A stretch of DNA of 64,000 nt from an uncultured Eubacteriales bacterium (GTDB lineage Bacteria; Bacillota; Clostridia; Lachnospirales; Lachnospiraceae): NCBI GenBank assembly GCA_900319795.1, contig ONPU01000003.1:1-64000 (forward strand). Reading direction: 5' to 3'. Of this stretch, positions 1 to 8,501 are shown piece by piece. Position 1 is the stretch's first letter. Each line of letters begins with the position of its first letter. The notes beneath the pieces were generated by a model. That model saw only the letters and a list, made by a program, of their open reading frames with translations. It ran no database searches and was not told where the DNA came from. The position numbers were made by a program, and so were the translations under genes.

Positions 1-83
1 GAGACGATGAGGTTGATAGGGCAGAGGTGGAAGTGCAGTAATGTACGGAGCTGACTGTTACTAATAGGACGATGGGTTGACCT
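1..83 (+). rRNA. 23S ribosomal RNA, 3' end (partial)
   Basis: The first ~83 bases match the conserved 3' terminus of bacterial 23S rRNA: the GATGAGGTTGATAGG segment, then ACTAATAGG, then a GGTTGACC end that closes the terminal helix with the 5' end outside the window. The exact 3' end is estimated from family knowledge. Most of the gene, and presumably the 16S gene, lie upstream. No 5S-like sequence lies between this end and the terminator at 135-163. Confidence 0.9.
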
Positions 84-134
84 ATGCTTGTCTTTTAAAA
101 GTGTATGCAGTTTTGAGGGTATATCCAAAAGCTT

Positions 135-163
135 AAGAGTCCTGATGGGCTCTTATTTTTTTT
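135..163 (+). terminator. Intrinsic terminator of the rRNA operon
   Basis: An 8-bp stem (AAGAGTCC pairing with GGGCTCTT through one G-U pair) with a TGAT loop is followed by A and eight T residues. Its place about 50 bases after the 23S end fits an rRNA operon terminator. Confidence 0.8.
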
Positions 164-267
164 GCCTGAAGCGGGATTTTTCATTTTCAAAAAGGATCCG
201 GCAGGTTCTCATCCGGCATTGTTTGAAAGACGGATTTAGTGTATGATATTTCAGTAAATATGGGTTT

Positions 268-307
268 TTGACAGCTGGTTTACATCTTATTTGGAAACAT
301 ATTTATT
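268..307 (+). promoter_or_regulatory. Candidate sigma-A promoter(s) for the permease/c-di-GMP fusion gene
   Basis: TTTACA (279-284), a 17-base spacer and TTTATT (302-307) would place transcription about 20 bases before the ATG at 332. A better -35, TTGACA, lies at 268-273, but the hexamer 17 bases later is poor. Between the terminator and this site nothing else is recognised. Confidence 0.35.
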
Positions 308-331
308 CTTTTTTGACGTGAGGAATTCCAT

Positions 332-3300
332 ATGGAACAAAACGGATTAAAGAAGCATTTGTCACCTGCGGCTGTATGGGCATTTTCAATCGGCACCAGC
401 ATCGGGTGGGGGTCTCTGGTTGTAACGGCGAACACCTATCTCGCGCAGGCGGGACCTGCGGGAACGATCCTCGGACTTCTTGTCGGAGCATTGCTAATGC
501 TGGTCATCAGCCGGAATTTCGCCTATCTGATGGGCCGTTATCCCGAAGCGGGCGGCGCCTACGCTTACTGCCGCGAAACATTCGGCTATGATACGGCATT
601 TCTGGCGGCATGGTTTCTCGCGATGACCTATTTCGCTGTTTTATGGGCGAATCTCACTTCACTTCCGCTGTATTCGAGAATCTTCCTGGGCGGTGTCTTC
701 CGTCTGGGAAAACTCTATACGATTTTCGGATATGAAGTGTATTTAGGAGAAGCGCTGCTTTCCATGGCGGCACTTGTTCTTGTCGGATTTCTGCTTGTGA
801 AATTCCAGAATACCGGCGTCCTGATGATGATCGTCATGGCTGTCATTTTCTGTGTGGGTATCACTTTCACATTTGTTGTCGGATTTTTCGGATCGGGATT
901 TCATTTTGAGCCGGCTTTTGTACCGGATAGCCGGGCCATTTCCCAGATCATCAATATCGCCGTGATTTCACCATGGGCGTTTATCGGATTTGAAAATATC
1001 TCACATCTGACCGAGGAATATAACTTCGAGAAGAAGGGGATTCTCAGAGTCCTTCTTGTCTCCGTCTTTATGACGGTACTGCTCTATATTTTCGTGACGC
1101 TTCTTTCCGTTACGGCCTATCCGGCACAGTATGACAACTGGCTTTCATATATAAATGATCTCAATAATCTGAGCGGAATCGAAGCTCTGCCGGCATTTTA
1201 CGCGGCTTATCACTATCTCGGGAACTTCGGCGTTGCCATTCTGATGCTTTCGCTGCTTTCACTTGTGATCACGAGTCTCATCGGAAATATGACGGCCTTA
1301 AGCAGATTGTTCTATGCCCTGGCAAGGGATCGTGTGATTCCGGCGCGCTTTTCACATGTCAATTCCGAAAATGCTCCGGATAAGGCGATCTGGCTTGTTG
1401 TGGCGATCTCCTTCTTTATTCCGCTCCTCGGACGTACGGCGATTGGATGGATTGTGGACGTCACGACGATCGGCGCCACTTTGATTTACGGTCTTGTTTC
1501 GGCGGCCGCGCTGAAGATGGCAAAGGAACTGGATAACAAAACGGAACGGATCACCGGTTCCATCGGACTTTGGGGCATGATTGCTTTCGGTGTTTATGTG
1601 ATGCTCCCGAACCTGGTGACCAAGGGGTCCTTCGCTCCGGAGACCTTTTTCCTATTCATCATCTGGACCGTGCTGGGATTCTTTTTCTTCAGGGCTATTC
1701 TGCAGGCAGATAAGGAAAGGCGTTTCGGATCTTCTATTGCTGTGTGGATTGCGCTTCTTGCGCTTGTGCTTCTCATTTCCCTGATCTGGATGCGTCAGTC
1801 GATGATCAATACCAATGAGAAGATGGCCTCAAGCATCCGGCAGTACTATGAGGAAACGCAGGAATCCGGCTCTGAAAAGCTCGACGATCAGGAATTTGTC
1901 CAGGAGCAGATGGCTGTTCAAAGGTCGGAAGATACACGTACTATGGTGATGGCGATCTGCATGTTCAGTTTCGCGATCGTGATCATGCTTACGAATCATT
2001 CCTATATGAACAGGCGTGCCAAAGAGCATGAGATGCTGGCGAACATCGACCCGATGACCGGCGTCAAGAGCAAACACGCATACCTCAACAGCGAGAAAGA
2101 GTTTAACGAATCCATCGCTGAGGGCAAGGCCAGAGAGTTCGCGGTTGTGGTCTGCGACGTGAACGGCCTTAAGAAAATCAACGATACACTCGGCCATAAA
2201 GCAGGTGATGAATATATTCGCGAAGCCTGCCAGATGATCTGCAAAATATTCATGCACAGTCCTGTGTACAGAGTCGGAGGGGATGAGTTTGTCGCTATCT
2301 TAAGCGGCAGCGATTACGTGATCCGGAAGGAACTGATGCTGACTCTGCATGACCGCTCCGTCGATCACATCAACGCGGGCGGCGCTGTCGTTTCCGGAGG
2401 GTGTTCCGATTTCCGACGCGGAGAGGACATGAATTTCCACGATGTCTTTGAACGCGCGGACGGCCTCATGTATAAAGAAAAACAGCTTCTGAAGGGACTT
2501 GGAGCCGTGACCCGTTCGGACGCTGAAGAAGAGGCTCCGGCTCCGCAGCCGGCTGAGGAAGAGCAGAAGATTATCAATATCAGAAGAAATATCCTCATCG
2601 TAGAGGATGAAATGATCAACCAGATCATGCTCGGCAAGGCTCTTGAAGATCAATATGACGTCATCTATGCCTCCGATGGTATGGAAGCACTGGAGAGCAT
2701 GAAGATCTACAGGGACAAGCTGGCATTGGTCCTCCTCGATCTGCAGATGCCCAATATGAGCGGTATGGAAGTTCTGCAGCATATGCGGAATGACAAGAAT
2801 ATCAAATCCATTCCGGTAATCGTTCTTACGGCTGATCAGAATGCCGAGGTGGAATGTCTGAAAATGGGCGCCATGGACTTCATTCCGAAGCCCTATCCCG
2901 CATGGGAAATCATTCACGCCCGTGTCGACAAATGCATCGAGCTTTCCGAAAACAGGGATTTGATCAATCAGACGGAGAGAGACCATCTGACAAAGCTCTT
3001 CAACTATGACTATTTCCTTCGCTATGTGAACCTCTTCGATGAGCATTATCACGACAGAGAAATGGACGCGATGGTCATGGACCTGAATCATTTCCATCTG
3101 CTGAATGAACGTTACGGAAAACCGTATGGCGACAGCGTGCTGGAGCGCATCGGTGAAAGTCTCCGCCATATAGCGCGTGAGGTCGGCGGCGTAGGCTGCC
3201 GGAGAACGAAGGATACATTCCTTCTCTACTGCCCGCACAGAGAGGACTACGAACAGATTCTGACAAAGGCCGTCTCCGGACTTGATGAGGATGAAGTGAA

Positions 3301-4270
3301 TGGCAACCGTGTAAGGCTGCGCCTCGGCGTCTATTCGAAAGTGGATAAGACGCTCGACATCGAACGGCGCTTCGACTACGCCAAAGTGGCGGCCGACTCG
3401 GTGCGGAACAGCTATCTTCAGGCTGTCGGAGTCTACGACTCGGAGATGCATGAGAAGGAACTCTACCGCGCAAGGCTCGTTGAAGACTTCCATACCAGCA
3501 TTGAAAATGAAGACTTCGAGGTGTATTTCCAGCCGAAGTACGATATTCGGCCCGAGGTGCCTGTCCTGGCAAGCGCCGAAGCTCTGGTGCGCTGGAATCA
3601 CCCGGAACTGGGCCTCATCTCCCCGGGTGTCTTTATCCCGCTTCTGGAGAACAACGGCCTCATCCTGGAACTGGACGAGTATGTCTGGCGCCATACGGCG
3701 GCACAGATCCATCAGTGGAAAGAACGCTTCGGTTTCTCGATTCCGGTGTCGGTCAATGTCTCGCGTATTGACATGCTGACGCCGAACCTCAAGGACATCT
3801 TTACGGATATCCTGGACACGTACGGCCTTACAACCGCGGATCTGGTCCTTGAAATCACGGAATCGGCCTATACGGGAGACGCGGATCAGGTGATTTCCGT
3901 CGCAAGGGAACTTCGGGGCATGAATGCCGGATTCCGCATTGAAATGGATGACTTCGGAACCGGATACTCTTCGCTCGGCATGCTTACACATCTGCCGATC
4001 GATGCCCTGAAGCTGGATATGAGCTTCGTACGGAGCGCGTTTGGCGAAATCCGGGATTTCAAGATGATCGAACTCATCCTGGACATTGCCAAATATCTGA
4101 ACGTACCGGTCGTGGCGGAAGGCGTCGAGACCGAAGAACAGTACCGGGTACTGAAGGAGATGGGATGCGACCTCATTCAGGGGTATTATTTCTCAAAACC
4201 GGTACCGCCGGAGCAGTTTGACCGCTTCATGTCCGAAGCGTCCATTGCCCGCAAAAAAGCTGAAAAATAA
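332..4270 (+). CDS. Amino-acid permease-GGDEF-REC-GGDEF(degenerate)-EAL fusion protein
   Basis: A 1312-residue membrane protein joining a transporter to c-di-GMP machinery. Residues ~1-480 are an APC-superfamily amino-acid permease (GTSIGWGS in the first helix, WAFIGFE in the sixth). One more helix (~470-495), a ~45-residue charged extracytoplasmic loop and another helix (~540-560) lead into the cytosol. GGDEF domain 1 has an intact GGDEF at 649-653 but no RxxD inhibition site (FMHS occupies it). A receiver domain follows (~750-870) with phospho-acceptor Asp803 in LLDLQMPN. A second GGDEF domain has TKDTF at 959-963 and should be inactive. The C-terminal EAL domain keeps EAL at 1083-1085, DDFGTGYSS and the AEGVE motif. 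It could therefore both make and degrade c-di-GMP. The permease may transport or only sense substrate. Start chosen for GTGAGG upstream; tex follows after 19 bases. Confidence 0.9.
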   Translation: MEQNGLKKHLSPAAVWAFSIGTSIGWGSLVVTANTYLAQAGPAGTILGLLVGALLMLVISRNFAYLMGRYPEAGGAYAYCRETFGYDTAFLAAWFLAMTYFAVLWANLTSLPLYSRIFLGGVFRLGKLYTIFGYEVYLGEALLSMAALVLVGFLLVKFQNTGVLMMIVMAVIFCVGITFTFVVGFFGSGFHFEPAFVPDSRAISQIINIAVISPWAFIGFENISHLTEEYNFEKKGILRVLLVSVFMTVLLYIFVTLLSVTAYPAQYDNWLSYINDLNNLSGIEALPAFYAAYHYLGNFGVAILMLSLLSLVITSLIGNMTALSRLFYALARDRVIPARFSHVNSENAPDKAIWLVVAISFFIPLLGRTAIGWIVDVTTIGATLIYGLVSAAALKMAKELDNKTERITGSIGLWGMIAFGVYVMLPNLVTKGSFAPETFFLFIIWTVLGFFFFRAILQADKERRFGSSIAVWIALLALVLLISLIWMRQSMINTNEKMASSIRQYYEETQESGSEKLDDQEFVQEQMAVQRSEDTRTMVMAICMFSFAIVIMLTNHSYMNRRAKEHEMLANIDPMTGVKSKHAYLNSEKEFNESIAEGKAREFAVVVCDVNGLKKINDTLGHKAGDEYIREACQMICKIFMHSPVYRVGGDEFVAILSGSDYVIRKELMLTLHDRSVDHINAGGAVVSGGCSDFRRGEDMNFHDVFERADGLMYKEKQLLKGLGAVTRSDAEEEAPAPQPAEEEQKIINIRRNILIVEDEMINQIMLGKALEDQYDVIYASDGMEALESMKIYRDKLALVLLDLQMPNMSGMEVLQHMRNDKNIKSIPVIVLTADQNAEVECLKMGAMDFIPKPYPAWEIIHARVDKCIELSENRDLINQTERDHLTKLFNYDYFLRYVNLFDEHYHDREMDAMVMDLNHFHLLNERYGKPYGDSVLERIGESLRHIAREVGGVGCRRTKDTFLLYCPHREDYEQILTKAVSGLDEDEVNGNRVRLRLGVYSKVDKTLDIERRFDYAKVAADSVRNSYLQAVGVYDSEMHEKELYRARLVEDFHTSIENEDFEVYFQPKYDIRPEVPVLASAEALVRWNHPELGLISPGVFIPLLENNGLILELDEYVWRHTAAQIHQWKERFGFSIPVSVNVSRIDMLTPNLKDIFTDILDTYGLTTADLVLEITESAYTGDADQVISVARELRGMNAGFRIEMDDFGTGYSSLGMLTHLPIDALKLDMSFVRSAFGEIRDFKMIELILDIAKYLNVPVVAEGVETEEQYRVLKEMGCDLIQGYYFSKPVPPEQFDRFMSEASIARKKAEK

Positions 4271-4289
4271 TGAAAGAAGGTAAACATTC

Positions 4290-6443
4290 ATGGATATATC
4301 CCGCATCATCGCGGATGAGCTGGAAATAGAGAAATGGCAGACGGATGCCGTCATCGAACTGATCGACGAAGGCAATACCATTCCCTTCATTGCCCGCTAC
4401 AGGAAAGAGAAGCACGGAACCCTCAATGACGAACAGCTCCGGAAACTGGAGGAACGTCTCAATTACCTCCGGGGACTGGAAGAGCGCAAAGCGGCTGTTT
4501 TAAAGTCCATTGAGGAGCAGGGGAAGCTCACGGACGAGCTGAAAGCGCAGATTGAGAACGCGCAGACTCTCGTGGCTGTCGAGGATCTCTACCGTCCTTA
4601 CAAACAGAAGAGGCGTACCAGAGCCATGATCGCGAAGGAAAAGGGCCTGGAGCTGCTGGCGGCGATGATCCTGAAACAGGACGCGAAGGAGCCGCTTGAA
4701 AAGCTGGCGGAAACATTCATCAGCGAAGAAAAAGGGGTCGCGAATGCGGAAGAGGCGCTCGCAGGCGCATCGGATATCATTGCCGAATTCATTTCCGACC
4801 AGGCGGAACTTCGAACCTGGATCCGGAACAGGACGCGCGGCTACGGAATCATCACTGCCGAAAAGAAGGGCGCTGACGAGGCGGGTACCTACGCGAATTA
4901 CTATGAGTTTACCAGTCCCGTCGACAAGATGACCGGTTTCCGTACGCTGGCGCTCAACCGCGGTGAAAAGGAAAAGCAACTGACCGTCCGTCTGGAGGCT
5001 CCTGAGGAGGATATCATCAAGTCTCTTTCAAGACGCATCATCCGGAGGCAGAATCCCTATACGACGCCGTTTTTGGAAAATGCGATCACCGACAGTTATC
5101 GCCGCCTGATCGCTCCCTCCATTGAAAATGAAATCCGCGCCGAACTCACCGAAGCCGCCGAAGACGGCGCCATTACGGTATTCGGTAAAAACCTGACGCA
5201 GTATCTCATGCAGCCGCCGATCGTCGGCGAGACCGTACTCGGCTGGGATCCGGCTTTCCGTACCGGCTGCAAGCTGGCGGTTGTGGATCCGACTGGGAAG
5301 GTGCTCGATACGGCAGTGATTTACCCCACGCAGCCGACAAATGAGGCGAAAAAAGCCGAGGCGAAGAGGGTGCTTAAGGGGTTCATTTCCAAATATCATG
5401 TGAGCCTTATTTCGGTAGGAAACGGGACGGCTTCACGCGAATCGGAGCAGTTTATCGTGGATTTCCTGAAGGAAATCCCGGAGAAGGTCTTCTATGTGAT
5501 TACCAATGAGGCGGGTGCTTCCGTGTATTCAGCCAGTAAACTGGCAACAGAGGAATTCCCGAATTTCGACGTCGGGCAGCGCAGCGCGGTCTCGATCGCG
5601 CGCCGCGTGCAGGATCCGCTTGCGGAGCTTGTGAAGATCGACCCCAAGGCGATCGGCGTGGGCCAGTATCAGCACGATATGAATCAGAAGAAACTCGGTG
5701 AAGCGCTGACCGCAGTCGTGGAAGACTGCGTGAACGGCGTCGGCGTGGACCTCAATACCGCATCGGCCGCCCTCCTGACCTATGTGTCCGGAGTCTCCAA
5801 AACCCTTGCGGGAAATATTGTCTCCTACCGTGAGGAACACGGCCTTTTCAGCACGAGAAAGGAGCTTCTGAAGGTTCCGAAGCTCGGACCGAAGGCATTT
5901 GAGCAGTGCGCGGGATTCTTACGAATCCGCGGAGGCGCGGATCCGTTTGACAATACGTCCGTACACCCGGAATCCTATGCCGCGGCGGAACAGCTTCTCG
6001 AGAAGACCGGCCTTACAAAGAACGCCTTAAAGGACGGTCCGTGCCGCGTCATAGTCAGGAATATGAAAGCGATGGCGGACGAACTTGGAATCGGCGAACC
6101 GACGCTTCGGGATATCATCCGCGAGCTGTCACAGCCGGGCAGGGATCCGCGTGAGGATCTGCCGCAGCCGGTACTTCGAAGCGACGTCCTCGAGATGAAG
6201 GACCTGAAAGAGGGCATGGTGCTGAAGGGAACCGTGAGGAACATCGTGGATTTCGGGGCATTTGTGGATATCGGTGTGCATCAGGACGGACTGGTACACA
6301 TTTCCAGAATGTCTAAAAAGAAGTTCGTGAAGCATCCGCTCGATGTCGTCAGCATCGGAGACGTGGTCGAGGTGAAGGTCGTCAGCGTGGATGAGAAGAG
6401 GAAGAGGATCGGACTTTCGATGATTCTCGGAAATTCCGATTGA
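4290..6443 (+). CDS. tex: Tex-family transcription accessory / RNA-binding protein
   Basis: Tex is a conserved nucleic-acid-binding protein linked to transcription and, in several bacteria, stress tolerance or toxin expression. The 717 residues are full length. The N-terminal helical region contains IPFIARYRKE and LYRPYKQKRRTRA, hallmark Tex stretches. A YqgF/RNase H-like fold lies around 320-450, helix-hairpin-helix segments around 490-560, and a C-terminal S1 RNA-binding domain around 640-710 (GMVLKGTVRNIVDFGAFVDIG). A GAAAGAAGG ribosome site precedes the ATG. Its stop codon overlaps the -35 box of the tRNA-Trp promoter, so the tRNA is transcribed independently. Confidence 0.95.
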   Translation: MDISRIIADELEIEKWQTDAVIELIDEGNTIPFIARYRKEKHGTLNDEQLRKLEERLNYLRGLEERKAAVLKSIEEQGKLTDELKAQIENAQTLVAVEDLYRPYKQKRRTRAMIAKEKGLELLAAMILKQDAKEPLEKLAETFISEEKGVANAEEALAGASDIIAEFISDQAELRTWIRNRTRGYGIITAEKKGADEAGTYANYYEFTSPVDKMTGFRTLALNRGEKEKQLTVRLEAPEEDIIKSLSRRIIRRQNPYTTPFLENAITDSYRRLIAPSIENEIRAELTEAAEDGAITVFGKNLTQYLMQPPIVGETVLGWDPAFRTGCKLAVVDPTGKVLDTAVIYPTQPTNEAKKAEAKRVLKGFISKYHVSLISVGNGTASRESEQFIVDFLKEIPEKVFYVITNEAGASVYSASKLATEEFPNFDVGQRSAVSIARRVQDPLAELVKIDPKAIGVGQYQHDMNQKKLGEALTAVVEDCVNGVGVDLNTASAALLTYVSGVSKTLAGNIVSYREEHGLFSTRKELLKVPKLGPKAFEQCAGFLRIRGGADPFDNTSVHPESYAAAEQLLEKTGLTKNALKDGPCRVIVRNMKAMADELGIGEPTLRDIIRELSQPGRDPREDLPQPVLRSDVLEMKDLKEGMVLKGTVRNIVDFGAFVDIGVHQDGLVHISRMSKKKFVKHPLDVVSIGDVVEVKVVSVDEKRKRIGLSMILGNSD

Positions 6444-6468
6444 CGAAGCAGGTCTTATGGGATATAAT
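6440..6468 (+). promoter_or_regulatory. Sigma-A promoter of tRNA-Trp
   Basis: TTGACG (6440-6445), exactly 17 bases, then TATAAT (6463-6468) gives a near-consensus promoter about 30 bases before the tRNA. The -35 box overlaps the tex stop codon. Confidence 0.85.
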
Positions 6469-6497
6469 GGCAAAGTCGGCTGAAGAAGCCGCAAAGT

Positions 6498-6568
6498 AGG
6501 GGAATCCTCTAATGGTAGGAGAGCGGTCTCCAAAACCGTCAATGGGGGTTCGACTCCCTCTTCCCCTG
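6498..6568 (+). tRNA. tRNA-Trp (anticodon CCA)
   Basis: A 71-base cloverleaf. The acceptor stem AGGGGAA pairs with TTCCCCT, the discriminator is G, the anticodon loop CTCCAAA gives CCA at 6530-6532, and the T-arm has GGTTCGACTCC. The CCA tail is not encoded directly after the discriminator. It is a single-gene unit with its own promoter and terminator. Confidence 0.95.
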
Positions 6569-6575
6569 CGACCAT

Positions 6576-6607
6576 GGCTCCGCACTTCGTGTGCGGAGCC
6601 TTTTGTT
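6576..6607 (+). terminator. Intrinsic terminator of tRNA-Trp
   Basis: A perfect 10-bp GC-rich stem (GGCTCCGCAC / GTGCGGAGCC) with loop TTCGT and then TTTTGTT, starting eight bases after the tRNA. Confidence 0.9.
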
Positions 6608-6624
6608 ATTCGCCAAAAGCAGAC

Positions 6625-6821
6625 GCTTAGATTATTGTATAAACACTTCAGACGGCTTCCGCGTGAAGAACTTCTAACCTCCTCAGAAATTGCTAAAAAC
6701 GTTCGAAAAAATCCCAAACTCGCTGCGCTCAGACAGTGTGATTTTTTCGAACAACACAATTTCTGACGAGCTAAGAAGTACTAATCACTTGTGCAGATCT
6801 GTTTATACAATAATCGGAAGC
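6625..6821 (+). repeat. ~197-bp imperfect palindrome, MITE-like
   Basis: Nested inverted arms share nearly one centre. The outer arms, 6630-6645 and 6800-6815, are a perfect 16 bp, with GCTT/AAGC just outside. The middle arms, 6679-6692 and 6757-6770, match 13 of 14. The inner arms, 6701-6713 and 6740-6752, are a perfect 13 bp. It has no credible coding content and could fold into one long hairpin as RNA. Size and full-length symmetry suggest a non-autonomous mobile element (MITE) or repeat family. No clear target-site duplication was found, and no transposase is present. Confidence 0.6.
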
Positions 6822-6878
6822 TGTACTTTTGGTATAGTAAATCAAGGAACGATAGCGCAAGGGACAATAAAGAAAATT

Positions 6879-7421
6879 ATGGAACTGAAGAGAATCGGTA
6901 GAAAGACCGTATACGAAGGAAAGGTCCTGGATTTCTGCAAAGACCGGATGGTCCTCCCTGACGGGGCGGAGGAGGAATGGGACTTTGTGCATCATCACAA
7001 GGGCGGCGGAGCGGCCGTTGTTCCGGTGCTGCCTGACGGGCGGATTCTGATGATCCGGCAGATGCGGCCGGCCGTGGACCGCGAGACGCTGGAGATTCCG
7101 GCGGGAGCGAGGGACGCGGGAGAAGATCCTGCCGTTACGGCGGCGCGGGAGCTGTGTGAAGAGACGGGCTACAGAGCCGGACGCCTGAGTTATCTGTGCA
7201 CGATCGATACGGCTGTGGCCTGGTGTGACGAGAAGACGGAGATCTTCCTCGCGGAGGAGCTTGTGAGGGAAGGGGCTCAGATGCTGGATGAGGCTGAGGA
7301 GATCCTTGTGGAAGCGTGCTCCGCGCGGGATCTGCTTGCGGGAATTCAAAACGGGGAGATCAGGGACGCGAAAACGGTTGCCGGGATCTGCGCGTATTTG
7401 AGCGTATTTTGTCAAGGTTGA
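6879..7421 (+). CDS. NUDIX hydrolase, ADP-ribose pyrophosphatase type
   Basis: A 180-residue NUDIX enzyme of the ADP-sugar pyrophosphatase group, expected to hydrolyse ADP-ribose to AMP and ribose-5-phosphate. The NUDIX box is visible around residues 71-93: G then five residues, E, seven residues, REL, EE and TG. The TLEIPAGA stretch before it is typical of ADP-ribose pyrophosphatases. I start at 6879 because the protein from there matches the family from its first residues (MELKRIGRKTVYEGKV). The open frame does extend upstream to 6690, but that part lies inside the palindromic element. The ribosome site is weak. The stop codon overlaps the opp promoter. Confidence 0.88.
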   Translation: MELKRIGRKTVYEGKVLDFCKDRMVLPDGAEEEWDFVHHHKGGGAAVVPVLPDGRILMIRQMRPAVDRETLEIPAGARDAGEDPAVTAARELCEETGYRAGRLSYLCTIDTAVAWCDEKTEIFLAEELVREGAQMLDEAEEILVEACSARDLLAGIQNGEIRDAKTVAGICAYLSVFCQG

Positions 7422-7446
7422 CATTCAAGGGCTTGGTGACTATAAT
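7418..7446 (+). promoter_or_regulatory. Perfect-consensus sigma-A promoter of the opp operon
   Basis: TTGACA (7418-7423), a 17-base spacer and TATAAT (7441-7446): both hexamers and the spacing match consensus exactly. The -35 box overlaps the NUDIX stop codon. The leader to oppB is about 107 bases; no riboswitch was recognised in it. Confidence 0.9.
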
Positions 7447-7559
7447 CTGTTAATGTGCTAAAGCGCAGAAAGCATAGAAACAGTGATGCGGGAAAGTATC
7501 GCTGTTTTTTCGCTGAAATTCGGCTTTGGCAAAAATTTATTCAAGAGGGGTGTGTATTT

Positions 7560-8486
7560 ATGAATCCGAAGACCCTGAAGTACATCCTGAAAAGACTGGT
7601 GTTGGCTGTCTTTACGGTATGGGTCGTCATCACGGTGACATTTTTTGTCATGCATGCCGTGCCGGGCGGTCCGTTCGTAGGAGAAAAAGCCGTATCACCC
7701 GCAGTTCAGAAAGCCATGGAGGCTAAGTACGGACTGGACAAACCTTTGTTTACGCAGTATACGACGTATCTCACCGACGTCATTCAGCTGAGATTCGGAC
7801 CGTCTCTGAAGCAGAGAGGCCGTATGGTCATCGATATTATCGGCGACGGACTGAAGACATCCGCGAGGCTCGGAATCATTGCCGCATGTTTTGCGCTGGT
7901 AATCGGTGTGGTGCTGGGTTCCGTGGCCGCCCTTCGGCGAAACACGTTCCTGGACCGTCTGATCATGGTCCTGACAACGGCGTTCGTCTCGATGCCGTCG
8001 TTCATCATGGGTTCGCTCATGCTGGTTCTTTTCAGTGTCCGCCTTCACTGGCTGCCTGCTAACGGTACCACGGCAGCGGGACTCATCATGCCGGTCGTGG
8101 CGCTCATGCTGTCTCCGATGTCCTATATTACCCGTCTGACACGTTCCTCCATGCTGGACGTCCTCGGGCAGGACTATATCCGGACCGCGAAGGCCAAGGG
8201 CGTGTCTCACTGGAAGATCATTTTCGGACATGCTCTGAAGAACTCCCTTATTCCCGTTATTACCTATTTCGGGCCGATGCTGGCCTATATCGTAACCGGT
8301 TCTCTGGTGGTCGAACAGATCTTCGCGGTACCGGGAATCGGCCGCGCGTTCGTCAGCTCGATTACAAACCGCGATTATACGCTGATCATGGGAACGACAA
8401 TCGTGCTCGCGACATTTATCGTGATTATGAACCTTGTGAGCGATATTCTCTACAAGGTTGTAGACCCGAGAATTAATCTGGAATAA
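7560..8486 (+). CDS. oppB: Oligopeptide ABC transporter permease OppB
   Basis: First membrane subunit of an Opp/Dpp peptide importer. The 308 residues begin MNPKTLKYILKRLVL and have about six helices. The cytoplasmic coupling (EAA-type) loop is DYIRTAKAKGVSHWKIIF, and the family C-terminus ends VVDPRINLE. The ATG at 7560 is chosen because AAGAGGGG precedes it and the first transmembrane helix starts about ten residues in; an in-frame extension to 7455 would lie within the promoter leader. oppC follows after 15 bases. Confidence 0.93.
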   Translation: MNPKTLKYILKRLVLAVFTVWVVITVTFFVMHAVPGGPFVGEKAVSPAVQKAMEAKYGLDKPLFTQYTTYLTDVIQLRFGPSLKQRGRMVIDIIGDGLKTSARLGIIAACFALVIGVVLGSVAALRRNTFLDRLIMVLTTAFVSMPSFIMGSLMLVLFSVRLHWLPANGTTAAGLIMPVVALMLSPMSYITRLTRSSMLDVLGQDYIRTAKAKGVSHWKIIFGHALKNSLIPVITYFGPMLAYIVTGSLVVEQIFAVPGIGRAFVSSITNRDYTLIMGTTIVLATFIVIMNLVSDILYKVVDPRINLE

Positions 8487-8501
8487 GAAGGAGACAAGTC
8501 T

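Noticed and set aside
2300-3991. A 563-codon minus-strand frame opposite the permease/c-di-GMP fusion
   Set aside because: The sense strand has continuous conserved domains; the antisense product shows no recognisable motif.
6690-6878. Longer N-terminus of the NUDIX protein
   Set aside because: The extra 63 residues are encoded by the palindromic element and have no similarity to NUDIX proteins; the family start matches MELKRIG at 6879.
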